64,000 nucleotides of DNA from Chitinophagaceae bacterium IBVUCB2 (GCA_002127295.1 NFUV01000001.1:1674001-1738000), one strand, 5' to 3'; numbered from the stretch's first letter, positions 43,962 through 52,491 are shown. Notes: a model not told the origin generated them from the sequence alone. Made by a program: numbers and translations.

Positions 43962-45482
43962 ATGAAGCTTTTATCACCTGCCATATCATCCCTTGCCCGT
44001 ATGCGGCTCTGGCGTATTGAAGCCTGGAAAAATAATCCTGTGGATGCGCAGCGGGAAGTATTGCAGGACCTTGTAACATCTGCACAATACACCGAGTTTG
44101 GCAGAAAGTATAATTTCTCTAATCTTTTTACCATCCGTGATTTTAAAGATGCGGTTCCGATTCATGAATACAACGATCTGAAGCCCTACATTGAACGCAT
44201 CATGAATGGGGAGCAGAATATTTTATGGAATACACCAATTTATTGGTTTGCTAAAAGCAGCGGCACCACCAGCGATAAAAGTAAATTCATACCTGTAAGT
44301 GATGAGAGTTTAGAAGATGGACATTTCAAAGCATCGAAAGATGTGTTGTCCATGTACTACCAGTTCAAACCCGATTCTGAATTATTGACCGGCAAAGGCC
44401 TGGTACTAGGTGGCAGTCATAATATTAACCCCATGAATAACGAAGCACAATATGGCGACCTTAGTGCTGTATTATTGCAAAACACTCCTTTCTGGGGACA
44501 TTGGTTAAGAACACCTGATTTAAGTATTGCCTTGATGGATGAATGGGAAAATAAGATCGAAAAATTAGCAGAAAATACGATCAAAGAAAATGTAACGTCT
44601 ATTTCCGGTGTACCAACATGGACATTAGTTTTATTCAGGCGCATTTTAGAAATCACCGGTAAAAAAACAATGAGTGAAGTTTGGCCATCGCTGGAATTAT
44701 ATATGCACGGCGGTGTTGCCTTTGCTCCCTATAAAGAACAATTTCAAAAATTGATTGGAAAAGAAATCAATTACCTGGAAATGTACAATGCCAGCGAAGG
44801 TTTTTTTGCTGCGCAGGATATTCCGGGAGAGGAAGGCATGTTGCTATTTACCGATCATGGCATTTTTATGGAATTTATGCCGGCGAATGAATATGGCAAA
44901 AAAGATCCGCATACAATCGGGTTACAGGAGGTTGAGATTGGGAAAAATTATGCTCTAATTATCAGTACAAACGGTGGATTGTGGAGATACATGCTGGGTG
45001 ATACTATCCAATTCACTTCATTAAAACCTTTCCGGATTAAAGTATCCGGAAGATTGAAACACTACATAAATGCATTTGGCGAAGAAGTGATCGTCGACAA
45101 TTCTGACCAAGCCATTGCTATTGCAGCAGAAAAAACAGGTGCTGTAGTAAATGATTATACAGCAGCCCCGGTTTATTTTTCTGAAGATGCTAACGGTGCC
45201 CATGAGTGGCTGATAGAATTCGAGAAACCACCTTCCAACCTGCAAGACTTTACGAACGAATTGGATACTGCATTAAAAAATATCAATAGCGATTACGAAG
45301 CAAAACGTCATAAGAGCATTGCACTTCGTCTGCCAATTATCCATGCAATAAAAAAAGGAACATTTGCAGAATGGCTTCGCAGCAAAGGAAAACTGGGTGG
45401 ACAGCACAAAGTGCCAAGATTGAGTAATGAAAGAACATTGGTAGAAGAAATTCTATTGATCGATAAAAATTACATTTGCTAA
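43962..45482 (+). CDS. GH3 auxin-responsive promoter family protein
   Basis: A 506-residue bacterial member of the GH3 family, adenylate-forming enzymes that in plants join amino acids to acyl acids. Nucleotide-binding motifs are present: FAKSSGTTSDKSKFIP (P-loop-like), YNASEGFFA and LWRYMLGDTIQF. The role in Bacteroidota is not established; an acyl-acid amide synthetase or acyl-adenylating step is a family-based guess. The ATG at 43962 is chosen over a TTG at 43950. It lies between lptB and fabG (16-base gap to fabG), which hints at lipid or envelope metabolism. Confidence 0.9.
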   Translation: MKLLSPAISSLARMRLWRIEAWKNNPVDAQREVLQDLVTSAQYTEFGRKYNFSNLFTIRDFKDAVPIHEYNDLKPYIERIMNGEQNILWNTPIYWFAKSSGTTSDKSKFIPVSDESLEDGHFKASKDVLSMYYQFKPDSELLTGKGLVLGGSHNINPMNNEAQYGDLSAVLLQNTPFWGHWLRTPDLSIALMDEWENKIEKLAENTIKENVTSISGVPTWTLVLFRRILEITGKKTMSEVWPSLELYMHGGVAFAPYKEQFQKLIGKEINYLEMYNASEGFFAAQDIPGEEGMLLFTDHGIFMEFMPANEYGKKDPHTIGLQEVEIGKNYALIISTNGGLWRYMLGDTIQFTSLKPFRIKVSGRLKHYINAFGEEVIVDNSDQAIAIAAEKTGAVVNDYTAAPVYFSEDANGAHEWLIEFEKPPSNLQDFTNELDTALKNINSDYEAKRHKSIALRLPIIHAIKKGTFAEWLRSKGKLGGQHKVPRLSNERTLVEEILLIDKNYIC

Positions 45483-45498
45483 ACTTAACAATACAATC

Positions 45499-46254
45499 AT
45501 GAAATTATTAGAAGGAAAAGTTGCCATCGTAACGGGTGCTGCCCGTGGAATTGGCGAGGGCATTGCCATAAAATTTGCTGAACAGGGTGCTAACGTAGCA
45601 TTTAGCTATGTAAGCGATAGCAGTGCTGAAAAAGCTGCCGCTTTAGAAACGAGGTTAACAGCATTAGGTGTAAAAGCAAAAGCGTATAAGAGCAACGCAG
45701 GGGATTTTGCACAATGTGAAGCATTTGTAAATGATGTATTGAAGGAGTTTGGCGCAGTTGATATTTGCGTAAACAATGCTGGTATTTCTAAAGACAACCT
45801 GTTACTCCGTATGACACCGGAACAATGGAATGATGTGATACAGGTAAACCTGAACAGTGTTTTTTATATGACCAAACAAGTCATCCGCCCCATGATGAAA
45901 GCAAAGTCGGGTTCTATCATTAATATGAGTTCTATCATTGGTGAAATTGGGAATGCGGGGCAAAGCAGTTATGCAGCCAGCAAGGCCGGTATTATTGGTT
46001 TTACAAAATCAGTAGCCAAAGAATTAGGCAGCCGTAATATCCGTTGCAATGCCATTGCTCCCGGTTTTGTAGAAACAGACATGACCAGTTATTTAAAAGA
46101 AGGTGAGGCGGCAGATAAATACAAAGCCGGAATTCCACTTGGAAAATTTGCCAGTGCAGAAGATATTGCGAATGCTACGCTATTCCTCGCTTCTGATATG
46201 TCTTCTTATATAACGGGGCAGACCTTAAGTGTTTGTGGTGGGTTAAACATGTAA
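45499..46254 (+). CDS. fabG: 3-oxoacyl-ACP reductase FabG
   Basis: NADPH-dependent short-chain reductase of fatty acid synthesis. The 251-residue protein has the cofactor motif TGAARGIGEG (12-21), NNAG (92-95), catalytic Ser145, Tyr158 and Lys162 (SSYAASKAG), and the ETDM segment common in FabG. It follows the GH3 gene by 16 bases and ends in a strong terminator. Bacteria carry many FabG-like reductases, so a specialised role with GH3 is possible. Confidence 0.92.
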   Translation: MKLLEGKVAIVTGAARGIGEGIAIKFAEQGANVAFSYVSDSSAEKAAALETRLTALGVKAKAYKSNAGDFAQCEAFVNDVLKEFGAVDICVNNAGISKDNLLLRMTPEQWNDVIQVNLNSVFYMTKQVIRPMMKAKSGSIINMSSIIGEIGNAGQSSYAASKAGIIGFTKSVAKELGSRNIRCNAIAPGFVETDMTSYLKEGEAADKYKAGIPLGKFASAEDIANATLFLASDMSSYITGQTLSVCGGLNM

Positions 46255-46273
46255 ATAAAGATTTCAAAAATAT

Positions 46274-46300
46274 AAAGACGGTTTATAACCGTCTTTTTTT
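46274..46300 (+). terminator. Intrinsic terminator after fabG
   Basis: A perfect 10-bp stem (46274-46283 with 46287-46296) with a 3-base loop and T-run to 46300. The T-run overlaps the last bases of the convergent glycosylase gene, whose stop lies at 46299-46301. Confidence 0.92.
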
Positions 46301-46946
46301 ATCCCTGTAACTTTATCCCTCTTTTTTTAATATAACTATGCCACAATATCATTGAAGCGACTGTTCTGTATGGGCGCCACGGTTCTGCTATCGCTAACAT
46401 TTCTTCTTTATTAACTTCTTTCGGCAACTGTTTTACTTCCTTCAAGCTATTCACTAATGCAATATCGCCTAAAGGAAACAGGTCTGTTCGTTGCAGCGCA
46501 TGCATCAGGTACACATCAACAGTCCAGTGGCCGATTCCTTTTAATTGGATTAGAATATTTCTTACTTCATCATCTGGTAAATACGCAAGCTTTTTCAATA
46601 CAATTTTTTTAGATTGAATTGCTTCGGCCAATCCCCTTGCATACCCCATTTTTTGCCGGGTAAAATAACAGGCCCGCATTTGTTCATCGGTCAGCTTCAA
46701 TAATTTTGCAGGTGTAATATACCCCACTTTATCTTTTAGTTTTTTAAATGCTGCATATGCTGCAGCTAATGAAACCTGTTGTTCCAAAATCGTAAGAATC
46801 AATGTTTGAAAGGTATTTGGCCTCGTCCACATGGGAGGCAGGCCATGCTGCCTGATGATGTGAGCAAGGTCTGCATCTTTTTTTGCCAGCTTACGGCAAA
46901 TAGATGCAAAACTGGTTTCATTAAATGCAAGATGTGATGACGACAT
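46299..46946 (-). CDS. Second DNA-3-methyladenine glycosylase II family protein
   Basis: A 215-residue HhH-GPD glycosylase. TILEQQVSLAAAYAAF is the conserved helix, LIQLKGIGHWTVDVYLMHA (about 132-150) the helix-hairpin-helix, and Asp161 in FPLGDIAL the catalytic residue. It is paralogous to the enzyme at 25319-25957 but clearly diverged, and begins with a longer N-terminal segment. Substrate range may differ between the two. It is convergent with fabG and shares the terminator region. Confidence 0.89.
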   Translation of the reverse strand: MSSSHLAFNETSFASICRKLAKKDADLAHIIRQHGLPPMWTRPNTFQTLILTILEQQVSLAAAYAAFKKLKDKVGYITPAKLLKLTDEQMRACYFTRQKMGYARGLAEAIQSKKIVLKKLAYLPDDEVRNILIQLKGIGHWTVDVYLMHALQRTDLFPLGDIALVNSLKEVKQLPKEVNKEEMLAIAEPWRPYRTVASMILWHSYIKKRGIKLQG

Positions 46947-46991
46947 TCAAATTATTGTTTAACTTACGGATAGACCTTAAACTCTTCTGCT

Positions 46992-47534
46992 ATGAAAAAG
47001 ATATTTCCTATTCTTTTCATGTTCCTCTCAGCAACTGCGGTTGCTCAAAATAAGGATTATCTCATCAGCTTAGATGGCCTTGGTTCTCTAAAAATTGGAA
47101 TGTCATTAGCCGAATTACAAAAGCAGCTCCAAACAAAAATAATATTAAAAGTAATTGACATTGACTCAGTGAGACTTACAGAAACAGTAAAAGCTAAATA
47201 CAAAGGCATCGATTTAGAAATAGACCTCTTTAAAAGGCAGGATAATATTATTGCTCTTGATGGAATAAGTTCCAGCAGCCCTTTGTGCAAAACAAAATCA
47301 GGAATTGGTATCGGGTCTACTAAGTTGCAGGTCATTGCTGCTTACGACGGTTATCATATTGATGCACGGCCAGATTTTACTTATGTAGAGGAGACTAACA
47401 AGACAATTAAAAGCAAGACCAACAGCTCCATAACCATTAAAGAAGATAGGGAAGGCTATGCTATTGTTTTCAGCCTCCTGAATAATAAAGTGGTCTCTTT
47501 TAGCATATATCCTATCTATGATGATGAAGAGTGA
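46992..47534 (+). CDS. Small exported protein, copy 1 of a tandem pair
   Basis: A 180-residue exported protein of unknown function (signal peptide MKKIFPILFMFLSATAVAQ). Two short blocks recall SmpA/BamE-like ~LxxGMSxxEV motifs: LGSLKIGMSLAELQKQL and, later, GIGIGSTKLQVIAAYDGY. The protein ends FSLLNNKVVSFSIYP. It is clearly homologous to the next gene, sharing SSPLCKT, the GIGxG segment and the LLNxKVVSF ending. The 53 bases between the two genes' best boundaries show no terminator. Confidence 0.8.
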   Translation: MKKIFPILFMFLSATAVAQNKDYLISLDGLGSLKIGMSLAELQKQLQTKIILKVIDIDSVRLTETVKAKYKGIDLEIDLFKRQDNIIALDGISSSSPLCKTKSGIGIGSTKLQVIAAYDGYHIDARPDFTYVEETNKTIKSKTNSSITIKEDREGYAIVFSLLNNKVVSFSIYPIYDDEE

Positions 47535-47587
47535 TCCGGTTGATATTTCGAGTATTAAAACAGCAAAAATTAACTAAACCTCTTTGT

Positions 47588-48163
47588 ATGAAAAAAATAT
47601 GGTTTATCGTTTTCATAGTAATTGGTGCCTGCACATCTGCCCAAAAAAAGGAGCAAATTATCAGTATGCAAGGCCTGGGTGAATTAAAACTGGGAATGTC
47701 GCAAGCCGAAGTAGAAAAATTATTGAATGAGAAAATCGTTTTACCAAATTCACTCGATACTGTAACCTACAACTACCAGGATACTGCAAAAACAAAGTAT
47801 AAAAATATTAATGTGCAGTTAGAATTTAACAGGAGCTATTATGCTCCGAATGTTTTTCGTATGCGATTAATTGGAATACGGGCCAACAGTCCGCTATGCA
47901 AGACAGCAACAGGCATTGGAGTTGGTACAGATAGATTAAAAATCATTACAGCTTATGATAATTACCATGTAAATATTCAACCCGGCTTTGTAAATTATTT
48001 TCAAACAGAAGAGGGACCTGGAAAAAGCACACTCAGTGTTTTAGATGATGCGGCAAGTACTATGGAGTATTGGTCAGATGCCTACACCATGGTATTTTAC
48101 CTGCTCAATAAAAAAGTAGTATCCTTTGAGTTAAAAGCTAAATTAAAAGACGAACGAGACTAA
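47588..48163 (+). CDS. Small exported protein, copy 2 of a tandem pair
   Basis: A 191-residue paralogue of the preceding gene: LGELKLGMSQAEVEKLL, NSPLCKTATGIGVGTDRLKI and FYLLNKKVVSFEL match the same blocks in order. The signal (MKKIWFIVFIVIGAC) could be a lipoprotein signal with Cys15, or be cut after TSAQ. The ATG at 47588 is preferred over an upstream GTG/ATG-type extension from 47531, which would overlap copy 1 and place residues before the signal peptide. Its stop is 9 bases from the convergent crotonase gene. Confidence 0.8.
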   Translation: MKKIWFIVFIVIGACTSAQKKEQIISMQGLGELKLGMSQAEVEKLLNEKIVLPNSLDTVTYNYQDTAKTKYKNINVQLEFNRSYYAPNVFRMRLIGIRANSPLCKTATGIGVGTDRLKIITAYDNYHVNIQPGFVNYFQTEEGPGKSTLSVLDDAASTMEYWSDAYTMVFYLLNKKVVSFELKAKLKDERD

Positions 48164-48172
48164 CGATAAAGT

Positions 48173-48928
48173 CTATTTTGTTTTAAATTTTGCAATTGCC
48201 TTTTTGGTGAAATCACTTAGCACCAAACGTCCACTAATTTTTGCCCGGGCCATTAAGAGCTCATTCCAATGTTCGGTACCCTGCCAGAATATTTTTTTCA
48301 TTTCGGCCATTGCTTCCGGGCTTGAATGAGATAAGGTAGTGGCTAATTTAGTTATAGATTCATCCATTCCCTGCACATCAGGATGTAACTCTGCAAACAA
48401 TCCTTTTCTTCTTGCCCAATCAGCATTGCGCCACGTAGCTGCATCAATGGCCAGTTGAGAAAATTCAGATAAGCCTATCTTTCTTTCAACCGCCGGACCA
48501 ACTACAAAGGGTCCAATACCAACGGCCAACTCACTCAATTTTACATCAGCCCCCTCTGTGGCAATAGCATAATCAACGGCCGAAGCCAATCCAACTCCGC
48601 CCCCAACACATTTACCATGTATACGGCCAATAATAAATTTGGGGCAGGTACGCATGGCATTAATAGCATGGGCAAAGCCGCTGAAAAATTTCAACCCCTC
48701 CTCTTCATTTTGTATCGCTACTAATTCATCAAAAGAAGCGCCGGCACAAAATGCCTTTCCCCCCGCCGAACGAAGTATGATAACAATGGTGTTCGGGTCT
48801 TCGCCGGCTCTGCGAATAGCTAGTGCCAGGTCAGCCAATATATGAGCTGGTAATGAATTACTCTGCGGATGAAAGAATTCGATACTGGTAACACCGTTAT
48901 GCGTGGCTGATTTTACGTAAGCTTCCAT
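48173..48928 (-). CDS. Enoyl-CoA hydratase/isomerase family protein
   Basis: A 251-residue crotonase-fold protein. The oxyanion motifs AFCAGASFDEL and GKCVGGGVGLAS are present. Of the two catalytic Glu of enoyl-CoA hydratases, the first position is Gly (GGGVGLA) and only the second (LSELAVGI) is kept. GPFVVGPAVERKIG resembles methylglutaconyl-CoA hydratase-like proteins. It is third in a minus-strand run after paaZ and the MOSC gene, so it could serve phenylacetate beta-oxidation in place of paaF. The exact reaction is uncertain. Confidence 0.82.
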   Translation of the reverse strand: MEAYVKSATHNGVTSIEFFHPQSNSLPAHILADLALAIRRAGEDPNTIVIILRSAGGKAFCAGASFDELVAIQNEEEGLKFFSGFAHAINAMRTCPKFIIGRIHGKCVGGGVGLASAVDYAIATEGADVKLSELAVGIGPFVVGPAVERKIGLSEFSQLAIDAATWRNADWARRKGLFAELHPDVQGMDESITKLATTLSHSSPEAMAEMKKIFWQGTEHWNELLMARAKISGRLVLSDFTKKAIAKFKTK

Positions 48929-49018
48929 AATTGTAATAAAGTATAAAGTTATAAAGAAGATGGGAGGCTTTGTCCAATGATTTCAATACCGAACATCTCC
49001 ATAGTATCGTTACAAGAT

Positions 49019-49825
49019 TTAATCCTGATGAACTTTAATTTCCTGTCCTACTTTCACTATGCCATTGCCTTTGTGCAACAGGTTCATACCAAATTTTATT
49101 TTTTTATCAACCGTACGATAAGTGGCTAAGGTTTTTGTTGGCTCCTTACTTGCTACAGCAGTATCCTGGTTGATAGTAGGAATGTCGCAGCGTCCACAGG
49201 TTTTTACCCCAAAGAAATCAATTGTATTAATGGTAAAATGATTCCAGCTGTCTTCGATAAATGGTGTAGCTCCTGTAAAAACAATATTGGGCCTAAAGCG
49301 ATTAATGGGAATTGGATCGTCTAACCTGCTATTCAGTTCGTCCAGCGATGATTGACCAATGATAAGAAAAGGGTAGCCATCAGAGAAGGAAGTAATCTCA
49401 TTATTTTTTGCATATGGAGTTTCCACCATCCTTTTGGTAGTATCCGGCATATATACCAATTCGCAATCAACCCCCAGCATTTCATTGAACCAGGCGTCCA
49501 TTGCAGGATCATCATAGCACCAGGCATCGCAGGTATCATCCCACACCTGTACCTTTTTTGTACAGTGACCGGATTTTATAAAAGGAATAGTGATATTTTT
49601 TTCGGGGAAATGTTTGTGTGCAATATATAATCCTTCCGGAATAATTGCTGTTTGCAATAGCGCCATCGCAGCAATCTTTCGTTGCGTTAAAAACATTCCA
49701 TCCCTGTCAACAAGCATCCATCTCCTGTCATGTTCAAAACCAGTAGCAGTAACCTTTGCTTCTTCAACACTAAAACCGCCAAGTGATTTTACAGGATAGA
49801 TATATAATTCGAAAACAAAAAACAT
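49019..49825 (-). CDS. MOSC domain protein (YcbX-like, without ferredoxin domain)
   Basis: A 268-residue protein with an N-terminal MOSC beta-barrel domain (LYIYPVKSLGGFSVEEA, FEHDRRWMLVDRDG) and a C-terminal MOSC domain (PINRFRPNIVF, the Cys pair in CGRCDIPTI, FGMNLLHKG). The conserved Cys suggests molybdenum-cofactor sulfur chemistry or N-hydroxylated-compound reduction, as for YcbX/mARC relatives. E. coli YcbX has a fused [2Fe-2S] domain that is absent here. It lies 12 bases after paaZ on the same strand. Why it sits with paaZ is not clear. Confidence 0.88.
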   Translation of the reverse strand: MFFVFELYIYPVKSLGGFSVEEAKVTATGFEHDRRWMLVDRDGMFLTQRKIAAMALLQTAIIPEGLYIAHKHFPEKNITIPFIKSGHCTKKVQVWDDTCDAWCYDDPAMDAWFNEMLGVDCELVYMPDTTKRMVETPYAKNNEITSFSDGYPFLIIGQSSLDELNSRLDDPIPINRFRPNIVFTGATPFIEDSWNHFTINTIDFFGVKTCGRCDIPTINQDTAVASKEPTKTLATYRTVDKKIKFGMNLLHKGNGIVKVGQEIKVHQD

Positions 49826-49837
49826 AGAATAAGTAGT

Positions 49838-51910
49838 TTAGGATTTTTTCGCTACCATGGTGAGTATTGTAGCCACACCTGTTATTTCATCTGTCTCATC
49901 CAAAAATTCTACCAGCCATTTTACAATACCTTTATCAATATCATCTCCTCTTTTAAAATCTTCCGGCTTTTCAATAATGCGTTTGTCGTTAGGCAGTTTT
50001 TCTTTACAAGTAAATCGTATATATACTTCTGCACCGGGATAAACTGGTTTGGTAAATCGCAATTCATCAATACCATAATTTAAGAGTACCGGATTTTTAT
50101 CATAACTATCCACAAATAAACCAGCGGCCAGGCTCATTATAAAATAGCCATGCGCCACCTGCTGTTCGAACATAGTACCTGTAAAGTCAGTTGTTTTGAT
50201 ATGGGCATAAAAATGATCTCCGCTTAAATCTGCAAACTTGTCTATGTCTTCTGAAGTGATAACTCTTTTCTCCGTAATAATCTGCTCTCCCACCTGCAGC
50301 TCTTCAAAATACTTTTTGAAAGGATGCTTATTCGTTTTTTTACCAATAGCATTTGGTTGATAAACATTAGTAATTGCTGTTATCGTAGTAGGCGAACCTT
50401 GCAACGCTGTTCTTTGCAAATAATGTTTTACTCCCCGCAAGCCACCCATTTCTTCTCCACCACCTGCACGGCCCGGACCGCCATGTACTAATAATGGCAA
50501 TGGCGAACCATGGCCGGTACTTTCTTTTGCACACTCATTATTCAATACTAAAATTCTACCATGATGTGAGGCTGCACCAACTACATATTGTTTTGCCTGC
50601 TTATAATCTGCAGTAACGATTGTACTCACCAAACTTCCTTTACCGAGTTTACTTAGTACAACCGCTTCTTCCAAATTTTTATACGGCATGATGGTACTTA
50701 CCGGGCCAAAAGCTTCTACCTCATGTGCTTCTTTTGCAGCAAACGGATTCTCATTCATTAATAAAACCGGCGACATAAATGCCCCTTTCTCTGCGTCGGC
50801 ATCTATAACACTCACACTATCTAATGAACCGTACACAATTTGAGAAGAAGCTAACAACTTTTGTATTTGCTCTTTTACTTCATTGCGTTGTGTTTGCCCG
50901 GCCAGAGAACCCATTCTTACTGTGGAGTTCAGCGGGTTACCAATTGCAGTTTGTGATAATGATGTTGCAATGGCTTTCCATACATCTTCCATTTTATTCT
51001 CCGGTACAAATATTCTGCGAATGCCGGTACAGCGTTGCCCGGCTTTTAATGTCATTTCTTTTCTAATCTCTTTTACAAATATGTCCCACTCAGGCATACC
51101 CGGGTGTACATCTTCTCCCATCACTATACAATTTAGGGAATCAGCTTCCATATTAAATGGAACATTGTTTTCTAAAATCGCTGCTGTTTTCTTCAACATT
51201 AATCCTGTTGAGGCACTGCCCGTAAATGTTACTACGTCCTGCGAAGTAACATGATCAAGCAAGTCACCTGCGCTACCGCAAATCAATTGCAAACTTCCTT
51301 CCGGTAAAATTTTTGATGCAATGATTTCTTTTACTACGGCTTCCGTTAAATAACTGGTGACCGTTGCAGGTTTTACAATACAAGGCATTCCTGCTAACAA
51401 GTTCACCGCAATTTTTTCTAGCATACCCCACACCGGAAAATTAAATGCGTTGATATGAATGGCCACTCCTTCTTTAGGAACCAGGATATGCGTTCCCATA
51501 AAAGTGTTATTCTTACTAAAGTTGTGACTTTCCCCATCGATACAAAAAACTTCATCTGGAAATTTTCTTCGAAGTGAAGCATTAGCAAATAAATTACCGA
51601 TACCACCTTCAATATCTACCCAACTATCTGCTTTAGTAGCCCCGGTTTGATAAGAAATTTTATAAAATAAATCAAGATGATTCCGAAGATGCATCGCTAA
51701 TGCTTTAAGCATATTCCCTCTTGCATGAAAAGTCATTTTGCGTAAGGCAGGGTTGCCCACCGTTCTTGCATATTCAGTAATTGCTTTAAAGTCTAATCCT
51801 TTTGTAGTAGCGACAGCAATTGATTCTCCTGTTACTGCATTGTATAGGGGTTGTCCTTCCCCATCACCTGTAATCCAACTCCCGTTAATATAGTTTCCCA
51901 GTTTTGTCAT
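49838..51910 (-). CDS. paaZ: PaaZ, bifunctional oxepin-CoA hydrolase / semialdehyde dehydrogenase
   Basis: Ring-opening enzyme of the phenylacetate pathway. The C-terminal MaoC-like hydratase (about 545-690) opens oxepin-CoA, and the N-terminal aldehyde dehydrogenase (1-525) oxidises the resulting semialdehyde with NADP. Seen: the substrate Glu in FNMEADSLN, the catalytic Cys in GQRCTGIRRIF, and the MaoC acid/His motif DLSGDHFYAH. The length (690) matches PaaZ fusions. The ATG at 51910 is used; another ATG lies 3 codons upstream at 51919. It is first of a three-gene run with MOSC and crotonase genes, about 44 kb from the main paa cluster. Confidence 0.95.
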   Translation of the reverse strand: MTKLGNYINGSWITGDGEGQPLYNAVTGESIAVATTKGLDFKAITEYARTVGNPALRKMTFHARGNMLKALAMHLRNHLDLFYKISYQTGATKADSWVDIEGGIGNLFANASLRRKFPDEVFCIDGESHNFSKNNTFMGTHILVPKEGVAIHINAFNFPVWGMLEKIAVNLLAGMPCIVKPATVTSYLTEAVVKEIIASKILPEGSLQLICGSAGDLLDHVTSQDVVTFTGSASTGLMLKKTAAILENNVPFNMEADSLNCIVMGEDVHPGMPEWDIFVKEIRKEMTLKAGQRCTGIRRIFVPENKMEDVWKAIATSLSQTAIGNPLNSTVRMGSLAGQTQRNEVKEQIQKLLASSQIVYGSLDSVSVIDADAEKGAFMSPVLLMNENPFAAKEAHEVEAFGPVSTIMPYKNLEEAVVLSKLGKGSLVSTIVTADYKQAKQYVVGAASHHGRILVLNNECAKESTGHGSPLPLLVHGGPGRAGGGEEMGGLRGVKHYLQRTALQGSPTTITAITNVYQPNAIGKKTNKHPFKKYFEELQVGEQIITEKRVITSEDIDKFADLSGDHFYAHIKTTDFTGTMFEQQVAHGYFIMSLAAGLFVDSYDKNPVLLNYGIDELRFTKPVYPGAEVYIRFTCKEKLPNDKRIIEKPEDFKRGDDIDKGIVKWLVEFLDETDEITGVATILTMVAKKS

Positions 51911-51997
51911 AGCAATCATTATAGTTCAACGAAATTACCTGAATTCCAAAAATTATAAGAAGATTGATTTATGAGAGATAACAATTATTGCGAAACC

Positions 51998-52005
51998 TAT
52001 CTTTG
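51998..52005 (+). promoter_or_regulatory. Candidate -7 box for a small lipoprotein gene
   Basis: TATCTTTG matches TAnnTTTG, 19 bases before the ATG at 52024. No -33 TTG at normal spacing. It supports the 52024 start over an upstream TTG at 51988. Confidence 0.5.
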
Positions 52006-52023
52006 CAGCCTAAAGAAATTTGT

Positions 52024-52491
52024 ATGAAAAAGACCAGCTTGTTGAGCATTCTTATTGTTTGTCTAACCATAATTGCCTGCAATAATTCCAAATCGGATGA
52101 TAAAAAAGTTGACCCTTTGCAAGCACAAGCCGACAGCCTTGAAAAACAAGTAGTAGAAGGACATGATGTGGCCATGCCAAAATCCATGAAGATCCCCAAG
52201 CTGCAAAAAGAAGCGCAACGGCTGATCGATTCAATATCAACGTTGCCAGATAAGGCAAGACAAGCTTCTGCTCCGCTTAAAGCAAAACTGGAAGAATTAG
52301 TAAATGAGCTTAACTATGCCGACAACGCCATGAATAAATGGATGGCTGAAATAAATTTTGATTCTGCGGTTAACAACCTGGGGCAACGCATCAAATATTT
52401 TGCTGATGAAAAAATTAAAGTAGATAAAGTTAAAGAGGCTGTGCTGAAGAGCATTGCTAAAGCAGACTCTTTACTAAAAGCAAAGCTTTAA
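52024..52491 (+). CDS. Small helical lipoprotein
   Basis: A 155-residue predicted lipoprotein of unknown function: lipobox IIAC with Cys19, then an Asn/Ser/Asp-rich stretch and an almost wholly helical body with heptad-like repeats (QAQADSLEKQV, KLQKEAQRLIDSIS, LEELVNELNYADNAMNKW), probably coiled coil. The gene's stop overlaps the stop of the convergent DUF1569 gene by 4 bases, around the near-palindrome TTAACTAGTTA, which supplies stop codons to both strands. It is divergent from paaZ. Confidence 0.8.
   Translation: MKKTSLLSILIVCLTIIACNNSKSDDKKVDPLQAQADSLEKQVVEGHDVAMPKSMKIPKLQKEAQRLIDSISTLPDKARQASAPLKAKLEELVNELNYADNAMNKWMAEINFDSAVNNLGQRIKYFADEKIKVDKVKEAVLKSIAKADSLLKAKL

Noticed and set aside
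43928-44134. Minus-strand frame between lptB and GH3
   Set aside because: It overlaps the GH3 start on the opposite strand and lacks any recognisable feature; the 41-base lptB-GH3 gap fits an operon.
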